Positions 33,790 to 45,615 of a stretch of 64,000 nt of DNA are shown piece after piece. A program made the translations under genes and the position numbers. This DNA comes from Agrostemma githago. Taxonomy: Eukaryota > Streptophyta > Magnoliopsida > Caryophyllales > Caryophyllaceae. How positions within the stretch are numbered: the stretch's first letter is position 1; each line of letters opens with the position of its first letter. The DNA lies in assembly GCA_958450325.1 (NCBI GenBank), contig OY288243.1:33139678-33203677 (forward strand), read 5' to 3'. The notes beneath the pieces were generated by a model, which had not been told where the DNA came from, did no database searches, and worked only from the letters and a program-made list of their open reading frames with translations.

Positions 33790-34601
33790 TTATGTGATTT
33801 AGAATAAACTTTGAACAAGTGATTTGGAGATTGATAGTAAATTGAAATGAACGAAACAAAGCAACGAAATCAGGTTGAAATAGTTGCTGTAAAGTGATGA
33901 TAGAACGTAACTAAGGATAGTGTGCTATGTGAGATAGACCTATACCTCAACAAAGCGGGTGCTAATTCAAACACTCGATTGAAATAGCGAGTATAGAGCT
34001 TGTAACCCGACTTACTCTAATACTTTGTCTTGTGAACTACAAAGACGAAAAGGAAAGCAAAGCTTAATTCAGATTTTGTTTGATGAAGGTTGAATGTTTT
34101 ATTCATCAAGTACTTGGCTATTTATAGCCTACAAAACGACCCAAAGAGAGGCCAACCAGAATAGTCAAGCCTCTTAAAGTGGGTGATACAAACAAAGAAA
34201 GGGAAAAGAATTTAGACAACTAGATACAATGAACAAGTGTGAACACTAGCAGCCACTATTTTGCTCCATTTCAGATGCATGCTTCTTTGTTTGCTCGAGT
34301 AGTTTTGATTAAACGGAATTGAAAACAGTAGCTCTTCTCCTCGGGAATTTATTGAAAATTTTAAAGAAAATCGAGGCAAAAGAAACAATTCCGTCAAAGA
34401 ATTTAACAGCAGCGTTTTTCAATGCACAGATGACTTGTTTGGGGCATAACTTCGTCAATACTTGTTCAATGAACCTTCATGAGCAGTCATTGGAAAGATA
34501 AGCTCGAAATCTATCTCCACCATTTTGAATGACTACGAAATTCCAAGTATAACTCGAGATATGGACCGATCAAAAAAACGCTGCAAAATGAACTCGCGTC
34601 A
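33790..34601 (-). repeat. T1 LTR-c
   Basis: 812 bp. Outer end TTATGTGATTT instead of TGATGTGATTT, so its terminal dinucleotide is mutated as in LTR-b and LTR-d. Inner end CTCGCGTCA. Confidence 0.85.
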
Positions 34602-35028
34602 TACTCTCCTTCTTTGAAAAAGAATTGTCCTCAATTCTTGTAACAAGTATCTCACCTAGATCAAATACAAAATTAGTTAGAATCAACGCATCCTCACTCC
34701 AAATAGACATAAGTGTGGGTAACATTGGTATTATGGCTAGACCACAAGCTCGACTCCTTTTCAAATAGGTGCTGTTTTGAATGCTTGTGAACTCTACTTT
34801 GCTTGTGAACAAGGATGGATCAAGTATCTTTTGTTGCTCCTCAAAGTATTCCAGAAGCACAATCCCTTTACTCTACATGTTTATTTTGGCTAAGATCAGA
34901 ATTTGTTTCTTCATGCGCAACCCATTTGGCTCACAATGATCTTCATATTCTTCGAAAATTGGAGGTAACGACGGATCAAAAACCAAACTTTCCTCGCTTG
35001 TATTTTCCAACTAGAAAATTCCAGCCAT
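34570..35028 (-). pseudogene. T-family small ORF, internal-c, broken
   Basis: Start at 35028 with the codon-6 stop shared with internal-b; downstream the frame from EYFEEQQKILDP to the LTR-encoded stop at 34570 is open. Primer site at 35244-35255. Confidence 0.72.
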
Positions 35029-36012
35029 CTTTTTTCTGAACAGTACGAATTCGTGAACAGTTTTTTTTTTTGAAAATAAATCGAACTTCAACAAGAACCA
35101 CGAGATAATCAAAACCGATTAACCCTCGAACTACCTCGCTCGAGTTTAACCTTTGAATTCTAATCGCAATCAGAAATTCAACTAACAACTTGGTTTCGAC
35201 ACTCCTTGGACCGTCTTGATTTTAAGAAAAATCAAGAGTTGTAGCTCTGATACCACTAATTATGTGATTTAGAATAAACTTTGAACAAGTGATTTGGAGA
35301 TTGATAGTAAATTGAAATGAACGAAACAAAGCAACGAAATCAGGTTGAAATAGTTGCTGTAAAGTGATGATAGAACGTAACCAAGGATAGTGTGCTATGT
35401 GAGATAGACCTATACCTCAACAAAGCGGGTGCTAATTCAAACACTCGATTGAAATAGCGAGTATAGAGCTTGTAACGCGACTTACTCTAATACTTTGTCT
35501 TGTGAACTACCAAGACGAAAAGGAAAGCAAAGCTTAACTCAGATTTTGTTTGATAAAGGTTGAATGTTTTTTTCATCAAGTACTTGGCTATTTATAGCCT
35601 ACAAAACGACCCAAAGAGAGGCCAACCAGAATAGTCAAGCCTCTTAAAGTGGGTGATACAAACAAAGAAAGGGAAAAGAATTTAGACAACAAGATACAAT
35701 GAACAAGTGTGAACACTAGCAGCCACTATTTTGCTCCATTTCAGATGCATGCTTCTTTGTTTGCTCGAGTAGTTTTGATTAAACGGACTTGAAAATAGCA
35801 GCTCTTCTCCTCGGGAATTTATTGAAAACTTTAAAGAAAATCGAGGCAAAAGAAACAATTCCGTCAAAGAATTTAACAGCAGCATTTTTCGATGCACAGA
35901 TGACTTGTTTGGGGCATAACTTCGTCAATACTTGTTCAATGAACCTTCATGAGCAGTCATTGGAAAGATAAGCTCGAAATCTATCTCCACCATTTTGATT
36001 GACTACGAAATT

Positions 36013-36445
36013 TGATGCGAGTTCATTTCCCTTTCTTTGTTTTTGTCACCCACTTTATGAGGCTTGACTTTGCTGGTTAGCCTCATCCTTGGGTTGAGTT
36101 GTAGGCTATAAATAGCCAAGTACTTGATGAATAAAGCATTCAACCTTCATCAAAAACAAAATCTGAGTTAAGCTTTGCTTTTCTTTTCGTCTTTGTAGTT
36201 CACAAGACAAAGTATTAGAGTAAGTCGCGTTACAAGCTCTATACTCGCTATTTCAATCGAGTGTTTGAATTAGCGCCCGCTTTGTTGAGGTATAGGTCTA
36301 TCTCACTTAGCACACTATCCTTGGTTACGTTTTATCATCACTTTACAACAACTATTTCAACCTGATTTCGTTGCGTTGTTTCGTTCATTTCAATTTACTA
36401 TCAATCTCCAATTCACCTATTCAAAGTTCATTCTAACTCACATCA
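36013..36445 (+). repeat. T2 first LTR with 392-bp internal deletion
   Basis: TGATGCGAGTTCATTT joins directly to CCCTTTCTTTG, skipping the U3 part. In the 825-bp LTR at 40081 the word AGTTCATTT occurs at both borders of the missing part, so deletion was at a 9-bp repeat. TATA region at 36104-36117 remains. Confidence 0.8.
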
Positions 36446-36670
36446 TTAGTGGTATCAGAGCTACAACTCTTGATTTTTCTTAAAATCAAGACGGTCCAAG
36501 AAGTGTCGAAGCCAAGTTATTAGTTGAATTTCTAATTGCGATTGGAATTCAAAGGTTAAACTCGTGCGGGTAGTTCGAGGGTTAATTGGTTTTGATTATC
36601 TCGTGGTTTTTGTTAAAGTTCCGATACATTTGTTTCTTACTGTTCACGTGTGTACTGTTCACCCAAAAAA

Positions 36671-37123
36671 ATGTCAGCAATTTTCTCGTTTGAAAACACT
36701 TACGAGGAAAGTTTGGTGTTTGATCCAACGTTACCACCTGTTTTTGACGAGTATCATCTTCAACCAAACAGGTTGTGCAAGAAGAAACAAATTCTGATCT
36801 TAGCCAAAACAAATATGGAGAGTAAAGGGATTGTGCTTGCGGAATACTTTGAGGAGCAACAAAATATACTTGATCCATCCTTGTTCACAAGCAAAGTAGA
36901 GTTCACAAGCATTCAAAACAACACCTATTTGAAAAGGAGTCGAGTTTGTGGTTTAGCCATAATACCAAAGTTACCCACACTTATGTCTATTTGGAGTGAG
37001 GATGCATTGATCCTAACAAATTTTATATTTGATCCAGGTGGGATACTTGTTACAAGAATTGAGGACAATTCTTTTTCAAAGAAGGAGAGTATGACGCGAG
37101 TTCATTTTGCAGTGTTGTTTTGA
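36671..37123 (+). CDS. T-family small protein, intact copy
   Basis: 150 codons from MSAIFSFENTYEESL to RVHFAVLF; an in-frame ATG seven codons earlier exists but the family start is here. The start resembles the CRM-like gag start (MAGVVSFEDSSFLESL), and the end (GGILVTRIEDNSF) sits where the CRM-like protein has DGISELRTIPF. The last ten codons and the stop lie in the 3' LTR. There is no capsid, zinc knuckle, protease, RT or integrase motif and no signal peptide. Function unknown; it may be a residue of gag start and pol end kept because cis signals lie there. Confidence 0.7.
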   Translation: MSAIFSFENTYEESLVFDPTLPPVFDEYHLQPNRLCKKKQILILAKTNMESKGIVLAEYFEEQQNILDPSLFTSKVEFTSIQNNTYLKRSRVCGLAIIPKLPTLMSIWSEDALILTNFIFDPGGILVTRIEDNSFSKKESMTRVHFAVLF

Positions 37124-38670
37124 TCGGTCCATATCTCGAGTTATACTTGGAATTTCGTAGTCATTCAAAATGGTGGAGATAGATTTCGAGCTTATCTTTC
37201 CAATGACTGCTCATGAAGGTTCATTGAACAAGTATTGACGAAGTTATGCCCCAAACAAGTCAGCTGTGCATTGAAAAACGCTGCTGTTAAATTCTTTGAC
37301 GGAATTGTTTCTTTTGCCTCGATTTTCTTTAAAGCTTTCAATAAATTCCCGAGGAGAAGAGCTGATATTTTCAAGTCCATTTAATCAAGACTACTCGAGC
37401 AAACAAGGGCCTTGCATCTGATTTGGAGCATGGAAAGTAGGCTGATTGTGTTCTCACTTATTCATTGTATCTAGCTATTTAGTTCTAGCCTAGTTCATTT
37501 CCCTTTCTTTGTTTTTGTCACCCACTTTATGAGGCTTGACTTTGCTGGTTAGCCTCATCCTTGGGTTGAGTTGTAGGGTATAAATAGCCAAGTACTTGAT
37601 GAATAAAGCATTCAACCTTCATCAAAAACAAAATCTGAGTTAAGCTTTGCTTTTCTTTTCGTCTTTGTAGTTCACAAGACAAAGTATTAGAGTAAGTCGC
37701 GTTACAAGCTCTATACTCGCTATTTCAATCGAGTGTTTGAATTAGCACCCGCTTTGTTGAGGTATAGGTCTATCTCACATAGCACACTATCCTTAGTTAC
37801 GTTCTATCATCACTTTACAGCAACTATTTCAACCTGATTTCGTTGCGTTGTTTCGTTCATTTCAATTTACTATCAATCTCCAATTCACCTATTTTTGCAG
37901 CGTTGTTTTGATCAGTCCATATCTCGAGTTATACTTGGAATTTCGTAGTCATTCAAAATGGAAGAGATAGATTTCGAGCTTATCTTTCCAATGACTACTC
38001 ATGAAGGTTCATTGAACAAGTATTGACGAAGTTATGCCCCAAACAAGTCAGCTGTGCATTGAAAAACGCTGCTGTTAAATTCTTTGACGGAATTGTTTCT
38101 TTTGCCTCGATTTTCTTTACAGCTTTCAATAAATTCCCGAGGAGAAGAGCTGCTATTTTCAAGTCCGTTTAATCAAGACTACTCGAGCAAACAAGGGCCT
38201 TGCATCTGATTTGGAGCATGGAAAGTAGTCTGATTGTGTTCTCACTTATTCATTTCCCTTTCTTTGTTTTTGTCACCCACTTTATGAGGCTTGACTTTGC
38301 TGGTTAGCCTCATCCATGGGTTGAGTTGTAAGCTATAAATAGCCAAGTACTTGATGAATAAAACATTAAACTTTCATCAAACAAATCTGAGTTAAGCTTT
38401 GCTTTCCTTTTCGTCTTTGTAGTTCACAAGACAAAGTATAAGAGTTAGTCGCGTTACAAGCTCTATACTCGCTATTTCAATCGAGTGTTTGAATTAGCAC
38501 CCGCTTTGTTGAGGTATAGGTCTATCTCACTTAGCACACTATCCTTGGTTACGTTCTATCATCCCTTACAACAACTATTCCAACCTGATTTTCGTTGCTT
38601 GTTTTTCGTTTATCTCAATTTACTATCAATCTCCAATTCACCTATTCAAAGTTCATTCTAACTCACATCA
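37092..38670 (+). repeat. T2 LTR-LTR joint
   Basis: First LTR runs from TGACGCGAG (37092) to CAATTCACCTATT; the second starts at TTTTGCAGCG without TGACGCGAGTTCA and ends CACATCA at 38670. About 24 bp of one end and 13 bp of the other are missing at the joint near 37892, where TTT is shared. Confidence 0.78.
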
Positions 38671-38895
38671 TAAGTGGTATCAGAGCTACAACTCTTGATT
38701 TTTCTTAAAATCAAGACGGTCCAAGAAGTGTCGAAGCCAAGTTATTAGTTGAATTTCTGATTGCGATTGGAATTCAAAGGTTAAACTCGTGCGGGTAGTT
38801 CGAGGGTTAATTGGTTTTGATTATCTCGTGGTTTTTGTTGAAGTTCCGATACATTTGTTTCTTACTGTTCACGTGTGTACTGTTCACCAAAAAAA

Positions 38896-40113
38896 ATGTC
38901 AGCAATTTTCTCGTTTGAAAACACTTACGAGGAAAGTTTGGTGTTTGATCCAACGTTACCACCTGTTTTTGACTAGTATCATCTTCAACCAAACAGGTTG
39001 TGCAAGAAGAAACAAATTCTGATCTTAGCCAAAACAAACATGGAGAGTAAATGATGTGAGTTAATATGAACTTTGAAACGAGAATGTGAAGAATGATTAG
39101 TATTCTGAAATGAACGTAAATAAAGTAACCAAAACAGATTGTAAAGATAGTTTGAGGATGAATAAACCGTAACCAAAGGATAGTATGCTTAGTGAAGTAG
39201 ACCTATACTCCAACAAAGCGGATGCTAAATCAAACACGCGATTGAAGTAGCGAGTTTAGAGCTTGTAACGCGACTCACTCTAGACTTTGTCTTGTAAGCA
39301 ACAAGGACGTAAAAGAAAGCTTAGCTTTACTCAGTTTTGTGATTTCAATCTTGGATGTTTTATTCACTCAAGTAGATGGCTATATATAGCCTACAAAATG
39401 ACCCTTAAACCGGCTGGTTAGGGTGACAATAACAAAGCTACATGGTGACAAAAACAAAGCTTAAACCTATTGTGAACTAGGAGCTAAAAACAAAGCTTAA
39501 ACCTATGTGAACTAGGAGCTAAAAACAAAGCTTAACAAGAAGCATTCAGCCGCGGCACACTATGTGAACATGGAGCCAACAACAAAGCTTGAGGACGTGC
39601 ACACTATGTGAACATAGCCATGGTGTGAACCCAAGTTAATGCCTTCATAAGATCTTGACTTATTTGCTTCTTTATTCGTCCATACACGAGCTAGCTCACC
39701 ATTTGAAGTAGGCACACTACTAAGCTAGTAGGAGGTGCTAATGTGGCTTGACTTGGTCCATTAGGAGCTAGCGTTACTTCATTGAATTCTTTGGTATCTC
39801 CTTCATTCGGATCAGTAAAGGGATTGTGCTTGTGGAATACTTTGAGGAGCAACAAAAGATACTTGATCCATCCTTGTTCACAAGCAAAGTAGAGTTCACA
39901 AGCATTCAAAAGTGCACCTATTTGAAAAGGAGTCGAGCTTGTAGTCTAGCCATAATACCAACGTTACCCACACTTATGTCTATTTGGAGTGAGGATGTGT
40001 TGATCCTAACAAATTTTGTATTTGATCCAGGTGGGATATTACAAGAATTGAGGACAATTCTTTTTCAAAGAAGGAGAGTATGATGCGAGTTCATTTTGCA
40101 GCGTTGTTTTGAT
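38896..40113 (+). pseudogene. T-family small ORF, second T2 unit, interrupted
   Basis: Start MSAIFSFENTYEESL at 38896; a stop replaces Glu after PPVFD near 38973. Solo LTR S3 splits it at 39052. The remainder resumes at 39820; TGGGATATTACAAGAATTG lacks the bases for LVT seen in the intact copy, shifting the frame. Confidence 0.7.
39052..39814 (-). mobile_element. S3: solo CRM-like LTR
   Basis: 763 bp with both family termini, flanked by GTAAA (39047-39051 and 39815-39819). TATA palindrome present near 39380-39395. No internal sequence. Confidence 0.9.
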
Positions 40114-40905
40114 CAGTCCATATCTCGAGTTATACTTGGAATTTCGTAGTCAATCAAAATGTAAGAGATAGATTTCGAGCTTATCTTTCCAATGACTACT
40201 CATGAAGGTTCATTGAGCAAGTATTGACGAAGTTATGCCCGAAACAAGTCAGCTGTGCATTGAAAAACGCTGCTGTTAAATTCTTTGACGGAATTGTTTC
40301 TTTTGCCTCGATTTTTTTTAAAGCTTTCAATAAATTCCCGAGGAGAAGAGCTACTATTTTCAAGTCCGTTTAATCAAGACTACTCGAGCAAACAAGGGCC
40401 TTGCATCTGATTTGGAGCATGGAAAGTAGGCTGATTGTGTTCTCACTTATTCATTTGTATCTAGCTATTTAGTTCTAGCCTAGTTCATTTCCCTTTCTTT
40501 TTTTTTGTCACCCACTTTATGAGGCTTGACTTTGCTGGTTAGCCTCATCCATGGGTTGAGTTGTAGGCTATAAATAGCCAAGTACTTGATGAATAAAACA
40601 TTAAACTTTCATCAAACAAATCTGAGTTAAGCTTTGCTTTCCTTTTTGTCTTTGTAGTTCACAAGACAAAGTATAAGAGTTAGTCGCGTTACAAGCTCTA
40701 TACTCGCTATTTCAATTGAGTGTTTGAATTAGCACCCGCTTTGTTGAGGTATAGGTCTATCTCACTTAGCACACTATCCTTGGTTACGTTCTATCATCCC
40801 TTACAACAACTATTCCAACCTGATTTTCGTTGCTTGTTTTTCGTTTATCTCAAATTACTATCAATCTCCAAATAACTTGTTCGAAGTTCATTCTAACTCA
40901 CATCA
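40081..40905 (+). repeat. T2 last LTR, full length
   Basis: 825 bp from TGATGCGAG to CACATCA, directly following the purine-rich AAAGAAGGAGAGTA. Adjacent AAATT marks the right end of T2. Confidence 0.85.
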
Positions 40906-41191
40906 AAATTCCAAGTATAACTCGAGATATGGACCGATCAAAACAACGCTGCAAAATGAACTCGCGTCATACTCTCCTTCTTTGAAAAAGAATTGTCCTC
41001 AATTCTTGTAACAAGTATCCCACCTAGATCAAATACAAAATTTGTTAGAATCAACGCATCCTCACTCCAAATAGACATAAGTGTGGGTAACATTGGTATT
41101 ATGGCTAGACCACAAGCTCGACTCCTTTTCAAATAGGTGCTGTTTTGAATGCTTGTGAACTCTACTTTGCTTGTGAACAAGGATGGATCAA

Positions 41192-41939
41192 TGATGTGAG
41201 TTAAGATGAACTTTGAAACAAGAACTTGAAGATGGATTAGTATTCTGAAATAAGCGTAAACAAAGTAACCAAAACAGGATGTAGGGATAGTTTAAGGATG
41301 AATAAACCGTAACCAAAGGATAGTATGCTTAGTGAAGTAGACCTATACTCCAACAAAGCGGGTGCTAAATCAAACACGCGATTGAAGTAGCGAGTTTAGA
41401 GCTTGTAACGCGACTTACTCTAGACTTTGTCTTGTAAACAACAAGGACGTAAAAGAAAGCTTAGCTTTACTCAGGTTTTTGATATGAAAATTGGATGTCT
41501 TATTCATTCAACTAGATGGCTATATATAGCCTACAAGAGACCCTTAAACCGGCTGGTTAAGGTGACAAAAACAAAGCTACTTCTATGTGAACAAGGAGCT
41601 AATAACAAAGCTAGGAGCTAATAACAAAGTAATGTAAACATGGAGCTAATAACAAAGCTTGAACAAGGAGTAATGAGCCGCGGCACTTTGTGTGAACATG
41701 GAGCCAAAACCAAAGCTTGAGGATGTGCACACTATGTGAACATAACCATGGTGTGAACCCAAGTTAATGCCTTCAATTTACCTTGACTTCTTTGCTCTTT
41801 TATTCGTCCCTATACGAGCTAACATAATACTTGGAGGAGGCACACTACTAGGCTGGTAGGAGGTGCTAATGTGGCTTGACTAGAACTATTAGGAGCTAGT
41901 GTTACTTCATTGAATTCTTTAGCCTCTTCATTCGGATCA
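41192..41939 (-). repeat. P3 3' LTR
   Basis: 748 bp, TGATCCGAAT at 41939 on the minus strand, CACATCA at 41192. Encodes the last 39 or so residues of the polyprotein (stop at 41819). Confidence 0.88.
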
Positions 41940-42448
41940 TCTCCTCCCCCTTGAAAAGGAATTGTCCTCAATTCTGAAATGCCATCATCATCAAGATAAG
42001 GAGAAAGATCTCCCACATTGAACGTGGCATGAACTCCATAATCATCCGGCAATTCCACTTTGTAAGCATTGTCGTTTACCTTGGATATGATCTTATAAGG
42101 ACCTTCTGCTCGTGGCATCAACTTATTCTTCCTTTTGCTTGGAAACCTCTCTTTTCTCAAGTGAACCCAAACTAAGTCACCTTCTTGAAAAAGTCTTGGT
42201 TTCCGGTTCTTGTTGGACCTTCTTTTGTATGCTTCATTAACCTCCTTGATCCTTTCTTGAATTTGCTCGTGGAGTTTGATCATAGCCTTTAGTTTGGACT
42301 CCGCATCCTTGTGGACTAACTCATCCTTAGGTAGAGGAATCAGGTCCAAAGGCATGTAAGGATTGATCCCATATACAGCCTCAAAAGGAGAATGAGAGGT
42401 AGCATAAGTAGGAGAGCGATTGTAGGCAAACTCAGCATGGGCAAGCTT

Positions 42449-43295
42449 TGATCCAAATCAAGAAGCTACTAATCCAAGTCAGGAAGCACTAAAGAGCTCA
42501 ATGAAAGAATACTAGCTCCTACATGAACATAGTCCAGCTACATTAGCACTAATAAGGGGTCGTCTTCAATTAGTGAGCTAGCTCGTGTATGAGCTGAATA
42601 AAGGAGCAAATAATCAAGGAAATAAGAAGACATTAACTTGGCTTCACACTCATTCAAGCATGGGAAGTGTACTGAAGTTATGAGGTTGACTATGGGCTGA
42701 TTGCTAACTTCGTGTTTAGCTCCATGTTCACATGGTGTGCACACTCAAGCTTTGTTTTTGGCTCCATGTTCACACAAGGAGCCACGGCTGGTTGCTCTTG
42801 GTTTAGCTTTGGTTTTAACTCCTTAGCTTTGGTTTTAGCTCCATGTTTACATCACTTTGTTATTAGCTCCCAACTTTGTAATTAGCTCCTAGTTCACAAT
42901 AGGTTTAGACTTTGTTTTTGTCACCCTAAACCAGCCGGTTTAAGGGCTCTTGTAGGCTATATATAGCCGGCCATTTTGAAGGAATAAGACATCCAATTTG
43001 CATATTAAAACTTGAGTAAAGCTGAGCTTTCTATTTCGTCCTTGTAGTTTACAAGACAAAGTCTAGAGTGAGTCGCGTTACAAGCTCTAAACTCGCTATT
43101 TCAATCGAGTGTTTGATCTAGCAAACCGCTTTGTTGAAGTATAGGTCTACTTCACCTAGCATACTATCCTTGGTTACGGTTTATCCTTCCTTAAAACTAT
43201 CCTTTCTTTCTGTTTTGGTTACTCATTCACGTTCCATTTCAGAATACTAATCCATCTTTACATTCTTGTTTCAAAGTTCATATCAACTCACATCA
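42449..43295 (+). repeat. G1 5' LTR
   Basis: 847 bp; starts TGATCCAAAT (one change from the family start), ends CACATCA. TATA palindrome near 42956-42970. Confidence 0.9.
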
Positions 43296-43335
43296 TTAGT
43301 GGTATCAGAGCTTTGGTCATCAAGCAAACGTAAGA

Positions 43336-45615
43336 ATGGCAGGAGTGTTGAACTTTGAAGATCCTACCTTCCTGGAACAACTAAAGAAGGCATTGGAGAA
43401 CTTCCAGCCCAAAAATTCTCGCTTCCAACCAAGGAGGGAACCGGTGGACAAGATCAAGGTGACTGAACTTTCTGAGTTTAACGGTGGTACTGATCCTGAA
43501 ACTTACTTGGAGTGGGAAAGAAGCATGGAGAAGCTCTTTGACTTCAAGGATTTAGAAGACGAAGAAAGGTGCAAATACGCCATCCTAAAGTTAAGCAAAG
43601 GGGCTTCCCTTTGGTATGAAGGGCTTAAGGTACAACGCACCAGAAGTGGAGAGGGTAAGATCACTTCTTGGGAGTCCTTAAAACGTAAACTACGTAAGAG
43701 GTATGTCCCAACTACGCACAAGTTATCCTTATACAAAAAGATTGCTAACCTTGTACAAGGAAAAATGAGTGATAGTGAATACATAGACGAATTTGAGAAC
43801 TTGGTCCTAATGGGAGAAGTAGAAGAAAATGAAGAGATAAAAATGGCTAGGTTCTTACGTGGGTTAAATCGTAGTATAGCCAATACGGTTGATTTGTGTC
43901 CTTATTCTGATTTTGATACCTTATGTGGGTTGTGTCTAAAAATTGAGGCACAAGGGAAGGGAAGACATGAGGGTGAGTCTAGTAAGAACCATACTTGGTC
44001 ACGAACGGATGATAGTAATAGAATCAATCCTACTAATACTAATCAACCCCTTGTGATTAAGAATAACCCCGCACCCCCACCTCAGTCTACCCCCAAAACA
44101 ACCACTGAAACTAGTCTATCTAAGGTACGTTGTTTCAAATGTCAAGGGTTTGGTCATTACAAAAACGCATGTCCTAACAAAAGAGTTGTGACCTTAAGAG
44201 AGGTAATCACCATTAGGGATGAGATATGGGAGGAGGAACAACGTATAGGAGCTGTTTTTAATGTTAATGAGGAAGGGGAGGAAGAGGAAGAAGACTTTGA
44301 GGCTTATGAACCCCCGACTTATGACACACTCCTAGTACTGCGTACTCTACATGCTAACCCCATTCAACAAGACACCGAACATAGAGACCAACTATTCCAT
44401 ACTAAGTGTCAAGTTAAGGACAAATGGTGTAGTTTAATCATTGATGGAGGTAGTTGTACCAACGTTGCCTCAACTGAAATGGTAGACAAACTAGGTCTAG
44501 CTACTACCAATCACCCTAACCCTTATGCTTTACACTGGTTAAACAACGGGAACAAAGTCAGGGTCACTAAACAAGTGAGGGTTGGTTTAACTATGGGTTC
44601 CTACGTTGATGAGGTTTTGTGTGATGTCATTCCTATGGATGCTTGTCACATACTATTAGGCCGTCCTTGGCAGTTTGATAGGGACGTAGTTCACCATGGG
44701 AGGAGGAATGAGTATGAATTGAGTGATAAGGGAAAGAAAATTGTACTCAAACCCATGACACCTCAAAACGTATGTAACATGTTAGCAAATCGAGTTGGGA
44801 AATCCAATCTCTCAATGTTTGCTAGCAAATATGTGGAAGTACAGGCGATAGAAGGGAAGGAGTTTGATGACACCAGGCCTACCATAGAGGAACCAATTAA
44901 AATTAAGATTGGTAGTGAAGGGAAACAACTTGAAGAGTGGCCAAGGAAATTAGGCGTTGCCCTTCCAATTGGAGTACCATCTAGTTTAACACCTAGTGGA
45001 GATCAGGAGATCTTAAGGTATGAAGATGGTAAAGGCTTGGTTGACACTTTGTCTTGTCACAATTCGCATTCAACCACCCTAGTTGCAAGCACACTTGGGA
45101 TTGAGAATTGGAAGGACTACTACTCCATGGATGCTGAAGTACTTACCAAGCACAAGACTAATTCTATTGGTACTTTTGATAAGCTTGTTTTGCAGGTAGA
45201 ACTTCCTTTAAAAGGAAACCTCCTTTGCACCCATGGGCATTCTATTTCAGAGTACATAACAAGAGAAACCTACAAAGGAGAGCACAACAAAAACAGAAGT
45301 ACGAGACTCTTCCTAAGGGGTAACTTGGCTTGGGTTAACTTGAGGAAGGAGAGGGTTCCAAACAAAGGAAAGAACAAATTGAAGCCACAACCAGAAGTTC
45401 CAAACAAGGGTAACAACAACGCCTGCACGATGAAGTTACCGGATGATTATGGAATTCAAGTCACGTTCCTAATGGAAGATCTTTCTCTTTACCTTGATAA
45501 AATTGACATTTCAGAATTGAGGACAATTCCTTTTCAAGGGGGAGGAGATGATCCGAATCAAGAAGCTACTAATCCAAGTCAGGAAGTACTAAAGAGCTCA
45601 ATGAAAGAATACTAG
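43336..45615 (+). CDS. G1 gag-protease polyprotein with internal pol deletions
   Basis: 759 codons, no stop or frameshift. Residues about 50-215: Retrotrans_gag-type capsid (TYLEWERSMEKLFDF, ASLWYEG, KRYVPTTHKLSLYKKIANL). Residues 266-279: CCHC knuckle CFKCQGFGHYKNAC. Near residue 370: aspartic protease LIIDGGSCTNVAS. After this, two joints replace pol: SGDQEILRYEDGK to LVDTLSCHNSH removes RT and RNase H, and TRETYKGE to HNKNRSTRLF removes most of the integrase zinc domain and its core. The tail (PDDYG, ISELRTIPFQGGGDD) is kept and finishes in the 3' LTR. In trans it could provide capsid and protease for P elements. Expression is not shown. Confidence 0.88.
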   Translation: MAGVLNFEDPTFLEQLKKALENFQPKNSRFQPRREPVDKIKVTELSEFNGGTDPETYLEWERSMEKLFDFKDLEDEERCKYAILKLSKGASLWYEGLKVQRTRSGEGKITSWESLKRKLRKRYVPTTHKLSLYKKIANLVQGKMSDSEYIDEFENLVLMGEVEENEEIKMARFLRGLNRSIANTVDLCPYSDFDTLCGLCLKIEAQGKGRHEGESSKNHTWSRTDDSNRINPTNTNQPLVIKNNPAPPPQSTPKTTTETSLSKVRCFKCQGFGHYKNACPNKRVVTLREVITIRDEIWEEEQRIGAVFNVNEEGEEEEEDFEAYEPPTYDTLLVLRTLHANPIQQDTEHRDQLFHTKCQVKDKWCSLIIDGGSCTNVASTEMVDKLGLATTNHPNPYALHWLNNGNKVRVTKQVRVGLTMGSYVDEVLCDVIPMDACHILLGRPWQFDRDVVHHGRRNEYELSDKGKKIVLKPMTPQNVCNMLANRVGKSNLSMFASKYVEVQAIEGKEFDDTRPTIEEPIKIKIGSEGKQLEEWPRKLGVALPIGVPSSLTPSGDQEILRYEDGKGLVDTLSCHNSHSTTLVASTLGIENWKDYYSMDAEVLTKHKTNSIGTFDKLVLQVELPLKGNLLCTHGHSISEYITRETYKGEHNKNRSTRLFLRGNLAWVNLRKERVPNKGKNKLKPQPEVPNKGNNNACTMKLPDDYGIQVTFLMEDLSLYLDKIDISELRTIPFQGGGDDPNQEATNPSQEVLKSSMKEY

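Larger units (their letters stand above)
36013..40905 (+). mobile_element. T2: second T-family locus, two units joined LTR to LTR
   Basis: Inserted in LTR-d with duplication AAATT. Order: 433-bp LTR (36013-36445), internal with intact ORF, LTR (37092 to about 37893, last 24 bp missing) fused to an LTR lacking its first bases (about 37894-38670), internal split by solo LTR S3, LTR 40081-40905 (825 bp). Primer sites at 36450-36461 and 38675-38686. One outer target duplication encloses both units. Confidence 0.8.
35260..40969 (-). repeat. T1 LTR-d, split by T2
   Basis: Pieces 35260-36012 and 40911-40969 total 812 bp, the same as LTR-c and LTR-e. AAATT is duplicated around the insertion (36008-36012 and 40906-40910). 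Outer end carries TTATGTGATTT. Confidence 0.85.
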
